The notes below the pieces were generated by a model. The model did no database searches, was not told where the DNA came from, and saw nothing but the letters and a program-made list of their open reading frames with translations. 64,000 bases of DNA from Lottia gigantea. Its lineage: Eukaryota; Mollusca; Gastropoda; Lottiidae. The position numbers and the translations under genes were made by a program. Within the stretch, counting starts at the first letter, position 1; each line of letters begins with the position of its first letter. The stretch covers positions 709,577-773,576 of the forward strand of contig NW_008710892.1 of the NCBI RefSeq assembly GCF_000327385.1, in the 5' to 3' direction. Positions 12,501 through 25,676 of this stretch are shown piece by piece.

Positions 12501-12813
12501 AAAGTTAGGTATTAAAAATAACTTGGTAACTAAATTTCAAGTCGTGCATCAAAGATTCTACAAATTTGAATTTTTTTGATCGTCTGAAAGCGCGCTATGA
12601 ATTCCCAAAAACTATTGCCAATGTTAAATATAGATTTGTGCCTTGACAATATCACCTTGTTTGAATTATTTTTAGGAGCACAGATTAAAATTGTCCAAGT
12701 TTATCGGAATACGACATGAGTTGAAATCTCATGTCCAGAATTTACCTGATATTAATATGTTACCAGAAGGGTTAGCTCCCCTTCCTTCAGCCGGCGATCT
12801 CTTTTCATTATGA
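9503..12813 (+). CDS. RPRD1: Regulation of nuclear pre-mRNA domain protein 1 (CTD-interacting)
   Basis: Seven coding exons: 9503-9653, 10360-10489, 10630-10895, 11218-11321, 11573-11699, 12183-12358, 12676-12813 (1092 nt, 363 aa). The N-terminus (MSSFTDANFVKKLNEI..., SIQTLSLWLIHHRKH, VFVYLANDVIQNSKKKGPEFTR) is the CID domain that binds the phosphorylated Pol II C-terminal tail. A low-complexity linker of repeated VKPA/VKPE and poly-Asn/Ser follows at about residues 135-185. The C-terminal half holds the coiled-coil dimerisation region and ends GLAPLPSAGDLFSL, nearly identical to human RPRD1A/B. The protein is some 37 residues longer than human RPRD1B because of the linker. I cannot tell whether it is the single ancestor of the vertebrate A and B copies. 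A possible 3' UTR intron (about 12836-13290) sits just after the stop. Confidence 0.95.
11736..11872. repeat. 18-bp AT-rich tandem repeat in RPRD1 intron
   Basis: About seven to eight copies of TTAATTTACATGTTTAGA in the intron between the exons 11573-11699 and 12183-12358. One copy is partly deleted and others carry single substitutions. It starts about 35 bp after the donor site. Confidence 0.9.
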
Positions 12814-15800
12814 TAGTCATTCTCATTCAAATCAGGTAGGAAATTTTTCCAGTCCACAATCTCAATTTATTTGGTGAATATTTATTGTTTTTAGAGTAGA
12901 AATTGTTTTTTTTTTTTCTAAAAAGATTTGAAAAATTTTCATTACACTTGATCAGGCCTACTTTCTTAATTTGCTTTTTGAATTTTCAATTTGGATTGAA
13001 AATATACTTAGATTTACTCCCATTAAAAAAAAAAATTTAAGGCTTTCTTAGTTTACCAATTGTTTTTGGAGTGGGGAATTTTGCTTGATTTTCTCAAAAT
13101 TGACTGCATGTCTTTGTAGTTAAGGTTGTATTGCTTTAGCTTTTCAACAGTGGATCCAAATTTTTCTTGTGTTTGGAAATGAACCTGTAGAACATTAATT
13201 ATGCTTGTGATAGAATTTTCTTATAATAGATATTGATCTTCTTCAAGACCTTCTTTTTAATTCAAGTGTTTTGAATACTTTCTTTTTCAGGTTCCATTCC
13301 ATTATAAATCAACACTGTTGTGATGAATAGAATTGTCTACAGATGATTTGTACTTTCAATTTGACAATCAAAAGCAAGGATAAAAACTTCTATGTGAACT
13401 CTCTTAAATAGATATACATTTATATTCTTTATTCTTTGAGTAAAATTGATAAAGGGCATTGTTTTCATAATAATTATGTTGTGATAGATATGTGGTTTGA
13501 ATTTTAGTTGAGAGTTAAGATGTTGGATACACATCCTGAATTGTATCTGAATAAGACTAGAGAAGGCCATTGTTAGGACAAGATAGATGTACATTTGAGT
13601 AAAAGTATTTAACTTTGTAATAAACAGGAGCAACTAACTTTGTTTCTTGATAGAGTAAATGATAAATTTTCAAAATATATACCCATGTTTTTCGCTTTCA
13701 CTACAACTTTGTTTTAGAGATTTCAATCTATTTCCTACTTGGAAACATCCCATTTTATATTTCCAATTTTTCCAATAGAACAAATACAGCCTTAAACTGT
13801 TAGTTTTTACTAAGTTACTTTAAACATATAAGTGTTTTAATAATTACATATTCTACTGTCTTTAGCTGTCTATGTCTCATTTTCTAGTCGACAAATATTA
13901 TGTCTGCATTTCTTTTGAAATTTTAATGAACCATTTATGGACATTGTACCATATTGCTTATTTTATCATATTGTAACCTTGACATTTGAATATATATGTG
14001 TACCTTGACTGTTTGTTGGATATAGATAAATGGATAACATTTGATATATAGTCCTAGAGTTTCCATTACTATTTGTAGTTACAAACATAGCGCTTTGAGT
14101 CTTAACTTTTAACACTGTTTCTAGGATATCCTAGCGCTAATATCTTTCGAGAATACATGGCCTTGTTCTTTGCACAGAATACTTTAACTTTTGGGTTTCC
14201 TGAAATGAACAGGATATATCCACACATGTATACTCTCATTATCAGCTTAATCAACTAAAAGGACTTTAGTTCAGCATTTTCTATTATTGATCAAAATTAT
14301 GTTTTGTCATGCGATTAATCTTGTTAAAAACACAAGAATCACTCTGAATAGTGATGTGGTTTACTATGTGCTATCAGTTGGTAAAAACAATGATTACACA
14401 CCCTTTTAATTAGTTTCCTGAATGTAATATGTTATACTATATGTATATAGAATGCTGTTATCTATTTTGCTATAGCAATGAGTCGGCAAAAACTCTTAAA
14501 GCCAAATATCTGTTTTAGTGCCTTGTAAACTTTTGTGATATCTTAGATAGTTTTTGCACGTCTAGGTCTGATTGAAAACACAATCATGAGCAGTCCATTT
14601 TTTGTAGGAAAATAAATAGTAATAGAAACTATACAGACTAAACTTACATTGAGTTGATTACTACTTACATTACCTAATGATAAAATGGACTGTCTGTGTT
14701 GAGGTTTTGAATCAGACAGAGAATGTGCATGACTAGACTGGCTTTATGTTACTGTACTAGCTTGTATGACTTGTGACCTTGGCCAGTGCTTCTATGGGAG
14801 AGTAACACCCAAAACTTATTAGTCCCGGCCTGTGCTTTCGTACAAATTTACAACCTTTACTCCCAATACTGTAGTTTCAAACAAATTATTTTCATGTAAT
14901 TTTTGTGAAATGTTATAAAAGTTTCTAATAAGAAATAAAATCATACTCTGGGGTAGTATGTATGATATGTTATAAATTGTATATAATAAAATAAAATAAT
15001 ATAAACAGTTTCTCTGTCTTTTATTGTCCCTTCAACCCTCTTCCCACACTTTCAAATTTCTTACCATTGAATTCTTAAATGCCAGGTGCTGTGAGACTCC
15101 CGGACAACTCTGTGGCCCCTACGTGCAGTGGCTTGTCCCCCATCAGGACAGAAAATATTAAATAGAAATTCTACACTCACTGTCAACAGCGTGTTAGATG
15201 CATTTTCAGCCTTCCTAGATTAGATTATTTTCCCTCACCCCCCACTGAGACTAGTACACTCTAAAATCCAAAAGGGGAGCCAAGGTGCTTGGAAATAAAA
15301 ATGCTAGAAAAAATCCTTTGGAAGTGGTTGCAGTGATGCCATAGTCTCTTGCTTTTATTATTTATCAGTTGCATAATGACAAACATAAACAGAAATTTAT
15401 GACAATGAATCACATGATGTCTAATTATATCCTCGTTAAGGAAAGCCTATATAATATATAATCACATCACCATTGAGACTGTATGCATACAATTTTAAAT
15501 GGTACTAGCCTTAGGCAAAATGTCTAGTTGGCCGAGACTAAAAGGACCTTTTTACCAGTAACCTAATGATTCCCAACACCGGTTAGTCACCGCCATCCCA
15601 CGTTTAGAAAAGTTAAGGAAGAATAACAAACCGGCTTGTGGGAGAATCTTTGAATAAAAAAGGATTTGATATTGTTGATTTCATAGGTAATATGAATAAA
15701 ATATTGTCCGATTTCAATCCTATGTCGTAACTCCTTCGTGCAAGCGATAGATCATTGTTGTTGCCGTCTAGAAATTGATCTTGCGTCATGCAGGAAGCCG

Positions 15801-16069
15801 AATTTCATAGCAGGGTTTGTTTTGATTACGAAGTCCCCATCCATATGTTTGAGTTTGTATAGAGCAATAACAACAATTTGAATGAAATCTTCTCTTATCT
15901 ATGGTCACTCAGTGACTTGGATTATTGATAGTATTTAAGAGATTTGTTCTTGACACTGGTCCAAGAGTAGACCTATCGCCCTATTAGTGATCCAAAAATT
16001 TACAAGATCTAATGAAACGATTAGTAATTTTACGCTTAAACGCTTTCTATTCAGAGCCAATATATCAAG
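12814..16069. other. RPRD1 3' UTR and intergenic DNA
   Basis: No coding exon was recognised on either strand. A long RPRD1 3' UTR is likely: AATAAA occurs at 14934-14939 and again in an AATAAA-rich stretch near 14985-15000. The remainder up to 16069 should contain the AARS1 promoter, in which no TATA box is obvious close to the start codon. Confidence 0.5.
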
Positions 16070-19000
16070 ATGGCGGATATGACAGGTACAGATGTGAGAA
16101 ATTTGTTTATCAATTTCTTTAAAGAGAAGAAACACACCTATGTCCATTCCTCGTCCACCATTCCTCTAGATGATCCTACATTGTTGTTTACTAACGCTGG
16201 GATGAACCAGGTAAGTTGCCATGCCTGTAGAGGTAACGAGAGTGGGTAGTGAGGAATTTTTTGTCAGGATAGAGACATTAGCATACTGAGTTTTCGCAAG
16301 ACTGTAGGCCTACTCATTTGACCTAAGTCTATTATCCAGATTAAATTCTAAAAAGTAGAATGTTCACTGAATCCACCATGCATGAGACAAAAACAGTTCT
16401 TGTATTCAGCAGACCCCTAGATGAGTTCTTGATTGTTCTGAATATAATTCATATTTAATGATATTTTCTCCAATATTTCAGTTTAAGCCGATATTTCTGG
16501 GAGTGGTGGATCCTAATAGTGATATGGCGAAATGGTCGAGAGCTGTTAACAGTCAGAAATGTGTTCGTGCCGGGGGTAAACATAACGATCTGGATGACGT
16601 GGGAAAAGATGTCTATCATCATACTTTCTTTGAGATGTTGGGAAACTGGTCTTTTGGTGATTATTATAAGGTACAATTTGGCTTTGTTTCTATCATTATT
16701 TTCAAGACCAATATTACAATCCTTGCAAGGTTTCTCTGATGCCAGATCAAGATACAAAACCAACAGATGATGACAATAATATTTTCCTTTTTTGAGAGGG
16801 AGACCTCCCTTTTTGCATGTTTGCGAAAATTCTTTTTTTTTTCAAATTGGCTTTCAAGGATTGAAATTATCAGATTTTGACTCTGAAGAATTCAATAATA
16901 ATAGTGATATGTATTGATTTAAGAACACTGTCATGGATAATGTGATATGGTCACAATTTGTTTGGGGCATGCTCCCTTTGAAAAATAGCACACAAGATGA
17001 CAAATTGATATTTATCTTATTTTGTTATAGAAAGAAACATGTACATGGGCATGGGAGATGTTAACAGAACGTCTCAAGTTAGATAAAACTCGTCTGTATG
17101 TATCATATTTTGGTGGGAAACCGGAAGCAGGACTAGAACCTGATAATGAGGCTAGAGATATCTGGCTTAGTTTAGGGTAAGCTCCCTTGATTTGTACTTG
17201 ACTTACTAACAACTAGCCTTATTTGCTAATTGTGTCTTATTGAAGCTGTATTTCTATGATGGCTTGATATTTTGGTTTTGTTTGTAAATTTGATACTCAA
17301 CTGATAGAAAATGTTCGCTTAGGGTTTCTCATTTTATAATTTGAAAATTCTAAATTTCATTAGTGCTTGAATATTATGTGAATCAAACAAATATTAGAAA
17401 GACTACTCTTTTTTCCGATATTTTAGAGTTTTCAAGGATATAAAAGGCCTTTTGTATCGTCTCATCCATACAGTGATTCTATGATTTCAGACTACCAGCA
17501 AATCGAGTTCTCCCGTTTGATATGAAAGATAATTTCTGGGAGATGGGAGAAACAGGTCCTTGTGGTCCATGTTCCGAGATACATTACGATCGTATTGGAG
17601 GACGGGAGGTACCAGAACTGGTTAATCAAGATGACCCAGACGTCTTGGAGATCTGGAATTTAGTGTTCATACAATATAATCGTGATGCCGATGGTAGTTT
17701 AAAATCGTTACCAAGGAAACATATTGATTGTGGTCTGGGTCTAGAACGTTTAGTTTCAGTTATTCAAGATAAAAGATCAAACTACGATACCGATTTGTTT
17801 ACTCCTATTTTTGATGTCATTCAGAAGGTGAGAATATGCTTTGATAGAATATTTTGTGATAGTCTTGACAATGGTGTAAACTTGTATTTATCCTTAAGAG
17901 GAGGGTTTTGAGGGGAGGAGCTGTTTTGGGGCTGAGTAAGAATTGTTAAGGATGCATTGTAATGTAAAATGATAAGAAATGTGGGAGGACCAGGACTGGG
18001 TCCTCCATTGTTTTGGGCTGCCCCCTGGCCCCCAGTAAAAATGCCACTGAGCAACAAAATCAACTCAATGAAATAATATTGAGATATTGAAATAAACCAA
18101 TATCGATAAAGTTTTCGAATTTGAATGTAGATGACTGGTACAAAGGCTTATACGGGTAAAGTTGGTAAGGAAGATACAGATGGAGTAGATATGGCGTACA
18201 GAGTCCTGGCTGATCATATACGAACATTGACTATCACACTGTCTGACGGGGGTCGACCTGATAATACTGGCAGGGGGTAAGTCATGGCTTAAAATAGGGG
18301 AGGGCTCTTAACTTTTAAAGTAGACCCTATGTAGATACATCTATCTTAGTCATCTATGACAGTTGTGGTTCCAGGCACTGTATGTTTACTCTTCTAGACA
18401 CCTGATACCACATCTCATTATGAAATACTTACTCACTTATGATTGATATACTTCCTCATTTGAAAAATTCATAAGCTGCTAACAATGTTTCGCCAATATG
18501 TCGTTTTGGATTTCAGGTTTTGTTTTGTAATTTTTTTTATCAGAATTTTCAATAAGTTATGTGCTTTATAAGTCCTTGAGGTGAAATTTAAACCGGTGAC
18601 TTTATCTGTATATTGTAGCTATGTATTGAGAAGAATATTAAGACGTGCCGTAAGATATGGAACAGAAAAACTGAATTTTAAACCAGGAATGTTCAGTTCT
18701 CTTGTTGATACTGTTGTCACATTATTGGTAAGATTTTACAACATCATTGACTTCTGATTTTTATGCTATTTTGTGAAATATTTTTTAATCTAGTCAAGCA
18801 GATATATTTGTGCATCTGGGGTACAATTGAAAGCATGAAAAGAAAACTTCCCTTTATTTTAAGATAGTTTAAAGGGGCATTCCGTTTTCTTTAAGGTCGA
18901 AATTTTAGTTATTTTCCCAGTATTTTATAGGATATTTTTATCTTTCTGTTGTCAGGGTGATGCATTTCCAGAAGTCAAAAGGGATCCAGAAACTGTGAGT

Positions 19001-22000
19001 ACTAAAGCTAGAATTTTATTTTTTGGTGACATACTGTGTAGCAAATGACTTTCAATTCATGACTGCCTTTATCATCATTATTTTGTGACCTGTTTTAAAT
19101 GTACCGACTATGTAATTAGGCCATACAGGTAGAGCAGCCATTGCCAAGTGACATCACATAACATTAACGTAATATACTTTAAGTTATAAGAGGGGTTAAA
19201 TGTTTTCGTAACTTGATCATATTTTAAAGCTATACTGAAGTTAAAAAAACAGTTGATATTATTATATTTTAAAGCTATACTGAAGTTATAAAAACGGTTG
19301 ATATTATTATATTTTAAAGCTATACTGAAGTTATAAAAACGGTTGATATTATTATATTTTAAAGCTATACTGAAGTTATAAAAACGGTTGATATTATTAT
19401 ATTTTAAAGCTATACTGAAGTTAAAAAAACAGTTGATATTATTATATTTTAAAGCTATACTGAAGTTATAAAAACGGTTGATATTATTATATTTTAAAGC
19501 TATACTGAAGTTATAAAAACAGTTGTTATTATTACAGGTTAAAGCTATACTGAACGAAGAAGAAGTCCAGTTTTTGAAAACTTTAACAAGAGGTCATCAT
19601 TTACTACAGAGAACGATTAAAAAACTTGGTGATACAAATATTTTACCAGGTATGTTAGAAGTTTATGATCTCCCCTGAATCTTATTGCTCGCTAACCTGA
19701 ACCAGAGTTTAATCCTAGAATGAATCGAGATATACCCTTGGATTTTTTGATCTGGTTTCCCCTGTCAGTGATGTTGGTTGGAGGGGCTGACATGAAAAAA
19801 GTTGGAAAATGAAAATGCCACTGTGTTTGCAAAATTAGTTCAAATATAAGGCAAAAAAAAAAAAAAAATCCTTAGCAAATTTTAATGTTAAAACGTTAAA
19901 AGATCTTATTGACCTTCAAACTATGAACTTTGACCTTTAGGTGATGTAGCATGGAGATTATATGATACGTATGGATTCCCTGTTGATCTGACAACTCTTA
20001 TGGCAGAAGAAAACGGTCTCAGTATTGATATGGGGGCTTTTGAAGAATCCAGAAAGAAAGCTCAAGTAAGTTTAAATACTTCCCTCAAGTTTTGGTCACT
20101 TTCTTTTATAAATTAGGTCACAAATAGTGTCAATAGAAGGCTAATTTATTCAAGACCACCCCTGTGTGTTTTACTTTAATTATGTCATATATACTGTAAG
20201 AAATTGTATTGTGTTAAAGTGTTAGAATATTGAACGCTGGTCAAAGGCCATTCAGGAAGTTAATTATTTGAATTAAGCTAATACTTTAGCCATGGAATAG
20301 GTTATTAAGTTGGATTGTTGCCTGATTAGTGAGATGCAGTATCTTTTGATCTGCCTGGCCAACAGTTTTGAGAATCAGCCAATGCTTAACAATATATCTA
20401 CAATCTTGTAATATTTTTAGTTGATGTCACAAGGAGCAGGAGGTAGTGTCGATGATAAAATCAATCTAGACGTACACGGTATAAATCATCTCCAGAGTAA
20501 AAATATTCCACCAACAGACGACAGTTCTAAATATAACTACAGAGCAGACACACAGGGAAATTATGGTATGTATCAAATTTATTTAGACGCTGTCTTCCCT
20601 ATATTTGCGGTTTTATTTATGCATGAAGATCTGTGGTGGCTTTCAAAGTTAAGATATCTAAAGCAAGGCCTCCAATACTGCTCTGTTTTTTAGATTAATA
20701 CCCAAATGCACCTACATCTATTATAAGATCCATGAAACTGCATTCTTCTGATGACATTCAAAAACTGATTTGCTAATGTTTCTAATCTTTACGTTCCGTG
20801 GTATACACTGGGTAAAACTAACCTGTCAAAAAGCAGTCTAAACATCATGTGTTTCTTGTTGGTGGGTGAACTTGGCTACTTCTGCTTTTCCAGTAACATC
20901 TTAGTTTATATTTCTTCCCTTTCAGTATTTGAGACAGCTAGTGGTAAAGTTATACTAAGCGTTTTTTTGATATTTTCAGTATTTGAGCCAGCTAGTAAAG
21001 TTATACTAAGCCGTTTTTTTGATATTTTCAGTATTTGAACCAGCTAGTGGTAAAGTTATAGCATTACGTTATAATAAGGAATTTGTAGACAGTGTTTCTA
21101 CCGGTCAGGAATGTGGTGTGCTACTCGATAAAACTAATTTCTATGCTGAACAGGGCGGTCAAATCTATGATGAAGGATTTATGGTCAAAGAAGGAGAAGA
21201 GGTAATGATTTTAAATTTCCAAATAAAAATCTGTACAAGCAAAACTGAAAATCTTTTCCAAATCGGGAGCAATGTATAGCGGTTAGACTCCTTAAACGCG
21301 AAGTACCATCAGGTGTTTCGAAAAAGAAAAAGTATTTTGATTACGGAAAGAATGTATGTATTTATAGGAAGTAGAGTTAAGAATTAAGAATGTACAGGTT
21401 CGAGGAGGCTATGTATTACATATTGGTACAATAGAAGGTGTATTGAAAGTAGGAGATCAAGTTAAACTCTCTGTAGATGAGGTAAAAATAGTATCTTTTT
21501 AATAGTAGTGGATATCCTGTTGTCAAGATATATTAGCTGTACAATGCATGACTTTTATCTCTATTTCCAGTAATTTTGTTTTTGAGAATGCTATTTTATT
21601 TGAGATGAGTCTTCATGTAGAGAAAAGTGTGTCTGATGTGAGAAAAGCATAAGATGGGACAGTAAACAATGGCTTTATGTGCTTCAGACTTTGCACATCA
21701 AATTTCATTAGGGGCATAAAGAGACTATAACAGCTGTCTGATTTCTCTCATTAAACACTGGCTTTGTCCATCTACAACTCCATTTCTTGTCTGGACTAGT
21801 CCCAATTTTATCCTGTATTGTAAATACTGAACACAATCTAAATTAATTTCAGGAAAGAAGATGCTCTGTAATGAAGAACCATACAGGTACCCACATGTTG
21901 AATTATGGTTTACGATGTGTTTTAAACGAGGCTGATCAACGTGGTTCACTCGTAGCTCCTGATAGATTAAGATTTGATTTTACTTCCAAGGTGGGTGGAG

Positions 22001-25000
22001 TAAATTTTACAAAACAGCGAATATACGCAGCAGGTTGTGGGATAATGGATACAGTAGAAAACAGAAGTGAAACGATTTGTTTCTACTGTATAGATAATCC
22101 AAAACTGTAGACCACACCACACTGTGGCTTAATAGAGTGGACACTGGACACTGGACATTAAACCTCAAATTAGATTCCTCAAGTTTAAAACATAGTGCTG
22201 AGTTTATTCTAATAGAATAGTTTCATAAGTTTTTGTTAAGAGCCAATTTGATGTGATTTGATGTTGGCCTCAATCGAAAGCTGCACTGTGTGAAACTCTG
22301 AGTAACATGTTTCAGGCTCTGTCCTATTATATCTAATTTTAATTACAAAAACTGACAACATAGTTCTCATAAATATCCAATAATAACCTCTTTTCAGCCC
22401 CAATGTTTATACTTTGTTATTATTTTCTAGGGTTCTATGACGCCTGCTCAAGTAAAAAAAGTGGAGGAAGAGGTCAATAAAATGGCTGACAAGAATGAAG
22501 AAGTCTACGCTAAAGAATCAAGTCTTTCTGTTGCTAAATCTATCCAAGGATTGAGAGCTGTTTTTGATGAGGTAGACAATATGATTTTCAAATCCCATCT
22601 GCAATCCTGTTTTGCTCCGGAATTTTTTCAGAGAAACATACAAGCTACTTGTTTCAAACTTAGATATAACTTTTGTCATGACTATGTGTATTCACTTTGT
22701 AGAAATTTCTGACCCTGAATTATCTATTATAGGTTTACCCAGACCCTGTTAGGATTGTATCAGTTGGTATCCCAGTAGAAAAATTAGAATCAGATCCCAT
22801 GGGACCAGCTGGTTCTGTTACGTCTGTTGAATTCTGTGGGGGAACGTAAGTCTTTTTATTTCACCAAAACCTCGATGATCAAAGTAGGGATTTTCTTTTT
22901 AAGGATGGGATGGAAGAAACCTGAGAGAGACATCAGCCATTCTTTATTGTCCTTTCAAGGCCATCTCCTCCCTTTGAACTAACAGGCAGTGGCAAGCAAC
23001 TGTGCCTTCATAGATGGGAAGTAACTCTTGATTAGTAGGGACTATTTAAGACTACAATGAAATTATGTCATGAATTTTAATGCTGCTTCAGTTCTGTTGT
23101 TCTTATTGAAATATTTATTGTGCAGCACAGGAATGAAGAGAAAATATTGAATGTTTTGGTGACAATTTCTTGGCAAATTCTCAGATTACATGTTTCTTCA
23201 TCTTATTCCAGCCATCTCCGTCGTGCTGGACATATAGGATCCATGGTAATTGTATCCGAGGACGCTATATCGAAGGGTATCCGACGTATAATAGCTGTGA
23301 CAGGTTCCGAGGCTCAGAAATCTCATCATAAAGTTGATGTCTTACAAAAATCTGTGACAGAATTGAAAAATATACTGGAGAGTAAATCAAGGGACATAAC
23401 TGATAAAGAATTGACAAGACGTATCGTACAATTAGATGATGTAAGTGGATTTCGTTAAATAGATTTTTGATTTTCAGAAAGAGATCCTTTATATTCTTGG
23501 CTTAAATTTTCCTTTAAACTGTTTTATAATAGAAAAACCTTATGCTGCTAGTGCCTTGCAATCAAATGACCGCCTTTGTAAATAGTTCATAAAAACTTTT
23601 GCCATGCCTTTATAGAAGACCCATATTGTTCAGATGAAAAATGCTACAATTTTTTTCTTTACCTGAATGCAAGGCAGATTAAGTGCATGATTAGGTCTCC
23701 TACATATTCTTATGGAAAAGATAAGCCTTTTGCCCAGAATTTTTAAAGAAAAATTTGAAAAAAATAATGCAATTATATAATTATTTGGGTCTCTACGTTA
23801 GTTTATTTAATAGGTCCATTCTGTTGTTTCCAGGAAGTAGCTCAGTCAACTATTGCGTACTGGCAGAGAGATGGTCTACGTTCAGAATTAAAATCTTTAA
23901 AAAAGAAAATGGATGACCTTGATAAAAATAAAAAAGCGGCAGTCTTAAATGAGGCAAGTTATGATCTGTGTGGAAATTTCTTTTTGCCTTATCTTTTTTA
24001 TTTTAAGGACACGCAAATGGTTTTGTCAAGAGTATCCCTGACTGACTGCATCTCGTGTGATAAGCTGTAAATTGGGCAAGTAGCAGGAAGACGAGGGCGT
24101 CATTTCATTCCGTTGTTTATCTTCCAGGTAGTAGAGGAGTGTAAAAAGATGATAGAAGCTAATCCTAATATAAAATATATTGTTCATGAATTTAAAGCTG
24201 GATCCAATGCTAAGGTAACATTTTAAAAGTTATTAAATTATTTGATAAAAATCGGTACAAGCAAGACAATTCTGTCTGTCAAAGTTGGGAGTTATGTTGA
24301 ACTATTTGTAATGTATATTTACTAATATCACATAGTTAAGTATATTTTGTGCTAATTGTATCTAATGTTTTTAAAAGCTACTAATAGATGCATAAATTTT
24401 GAAGAAGTGACTGGCATTGTAAAGGATAATATGGCTTTGTGTTGAATTAACTTGCAGAATGGCTAAGATCGAAAATATTTCTTTGTGATCTGATCCCCAC
24501 TCCGGAAAAAATCTTATGATCAATATTTCTTTATGTCAAATTGCACACTTACACAAATTCTTTGTGTATAATATTGAGGAATTGGGCCAATCTTTGTATG
24601 AATCATCTGAATACTATTATCTTACAGGCGTTAGATGCTGCTATGAAACAATATAAAGCCTCTAGTCCCCAGACCTCGGCTTTCTTCGTATCCGTGGACA
24701 ATGAAGCTAATAAAATATTATGTATGAGCTGTGTTCCAAAGGTTTGTTTATTTCGAAATATTTTTTGATAGATTTTAACGAAGATAATTGCCTTGCTAAG
24801 GTCTCAATATTTTCCCTCTGTTGGAAGACTAACAGCCAAATGGCCCACCCCCTGAAAACTGTCTGAGGCCGTTGCTGGGCTACCCCAAATAGCGTAAGTC
24901 AGTAGGATATAAAACTCTGTTATTTGCATTCCAGGAAGCTGCGAGTAAAGGATTATCAGCCAAGTTATGGATAGACCAGGTTGTACCAGCCATTAATGGT

Positions 25001-25123
25001 AAAGGTGGAGGAAAAGACGTATCTGCTCAAGCCACTGGGACCAATATTGGCGCTCTGAATGAAGCGATCTCACTCGCAACAAAATTCGCGGAGATGAAAC
25101 TAAGATTGATTATTAAAACTTAA
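16070..25123 (+). CDS. AARS1: Alanyl-tRNA synthetase, cytoplasmic
   Basis: Twenty coding exons: 16070-16210, 16482-16670, 17031-17176, 17491-17827, 18131-18276, 18619-18727, 18956-18994, 19538-19649, 19941-20065, 20421-20565, 21032-21201, 21368-21481, 21853-21990, 22431-22571, 22733-22845, 23212-23440, 23834-23953, 24128-24214, 24628-24741, 24935-25123. They sum to 2904 nt, 967 aa (human 968). The enzyme charges tRNA-Ala with alanine. The class II core is clear: [15 protein letters not shown], then [15 protein letters not shown], then [15 protein letters not shown]. The editing domain keeps its zinc ligands: HTGTH (H601, H605) and CGGTH (C719, H723). A C-Ala domain follows, with [14 protein letters not shown] near the end. 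No mitochondrial targeting sequence is evident, so this is the cytosolic form. The intron after 23953 is GC-AG. Introns 7 and 10 carry tandem copies of their own acceptor regions. Confidence 0.98.
19216..19554. repeat. 45-bp tandem array ending inside AARS1 exon 8
   Basis: Seven full copies start at 19216, 19261, 19306, 19351, 19396, 19441 and 19486, each 45 bp. The sequence at 19531-19554 is an eighth, partial copy in register: its first 7 bases end in the real CAG acceptor and its next bases are the start of exon 8. The common core of all copies is TTAAAGCTATACTGAA. The intronic copies have TATTTT where the real site has TACAGG, so they lack the AG at that position. Confidence 0.95.
20923..21052. 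repeat. Triplicated 3' splice site plus exon start in AARS1 intron 10
   Basis: The motif TTTTCAGTATTTGAACCAGC (acceptor plus first codons of exon 11) occurs three times. Exon-like segments begin at 20926, 20980 and 21032 (spacing 54 and 52 bp). The first two copies still have a CAG acceptor and a T-rich tract. The last, at 21032, joins in frame with exon 10 and matches AlaRS best. Using either upstream acceptor would read through to an early stop because of the 52-bp step. Confidence 0.9.
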
Positions 25124-25676
25124 ACCCATTTTGTTGATTAATTAATTGTACGATATTATTGTCATTAAAAAATAAACCTCTTTCTCACATAATATAATAA
25201 ACTCTTTATTTTTTATGGGTTAGAATTAGGTCCAATACACTTGGTTCCTGTCATCACATGATGATGTGTTATTGTATCTGTTTATTGATGAAACTTTGAT
25301 ATAAATGACAAAGTCCAATAAATGCAGAGTCCTTGATATCATCAGAATTTGTGAAGTGGTTTTGAAAAAACACTCAATGAATAATGCTGTATCAAAATGG
25401 TTCTATTTCTTACACTCAATACAAAACAAAATTATCCTCTGAACACTTCATCTTGTTTTTATACATCATCCATTTCATCTTATTAAACTCGGTTTCATTC
25501 ACAATTATTTTTGTAAACAAACACAAAGTTTCTACACTATAGTTGCTCATAAGCCTCAAGTCCTGTATACAAGAAATTGAATCACACTTCTCTAAACCAG
25601 ATGTCCTGATGAGGATAAAATCCAAAACACACACATATTGGCAGCAAGAAATGAGTTCTAATCAATTAATTGTCAA
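25124..25676. other. Convergent 3' ends of AARS1 and MRPL52
   Basis: The stop codons of the two convergent genes are 553 bp apart. AATAAA at about 25171 and another near 25196 are likely AARS1 polyadenylation signals. Nothing else recognisable is present. Confidence 0.6.

Noticed and set aside
13337-13633. 98-codon minus-strand frame in the RPRD1 3' flank
   Set aside because: AT-rich, hydrophobic and low in complexity, with no motif; likely chance.
20847-21038. Open frame through the duplicated acceptors of AARS1 intron 10
   Set aside because: Its repeated VFExAS segments are copies of the exon 11 start and it stops before the true exon; treated as decoy acceptors and not as extra coding exons.
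25416-25634. 72-codon minus-strand frame below MRPL52
   Set aside because: It lies just past the MRPL52 stop, probably in its 3' UTR, and shows no homology.
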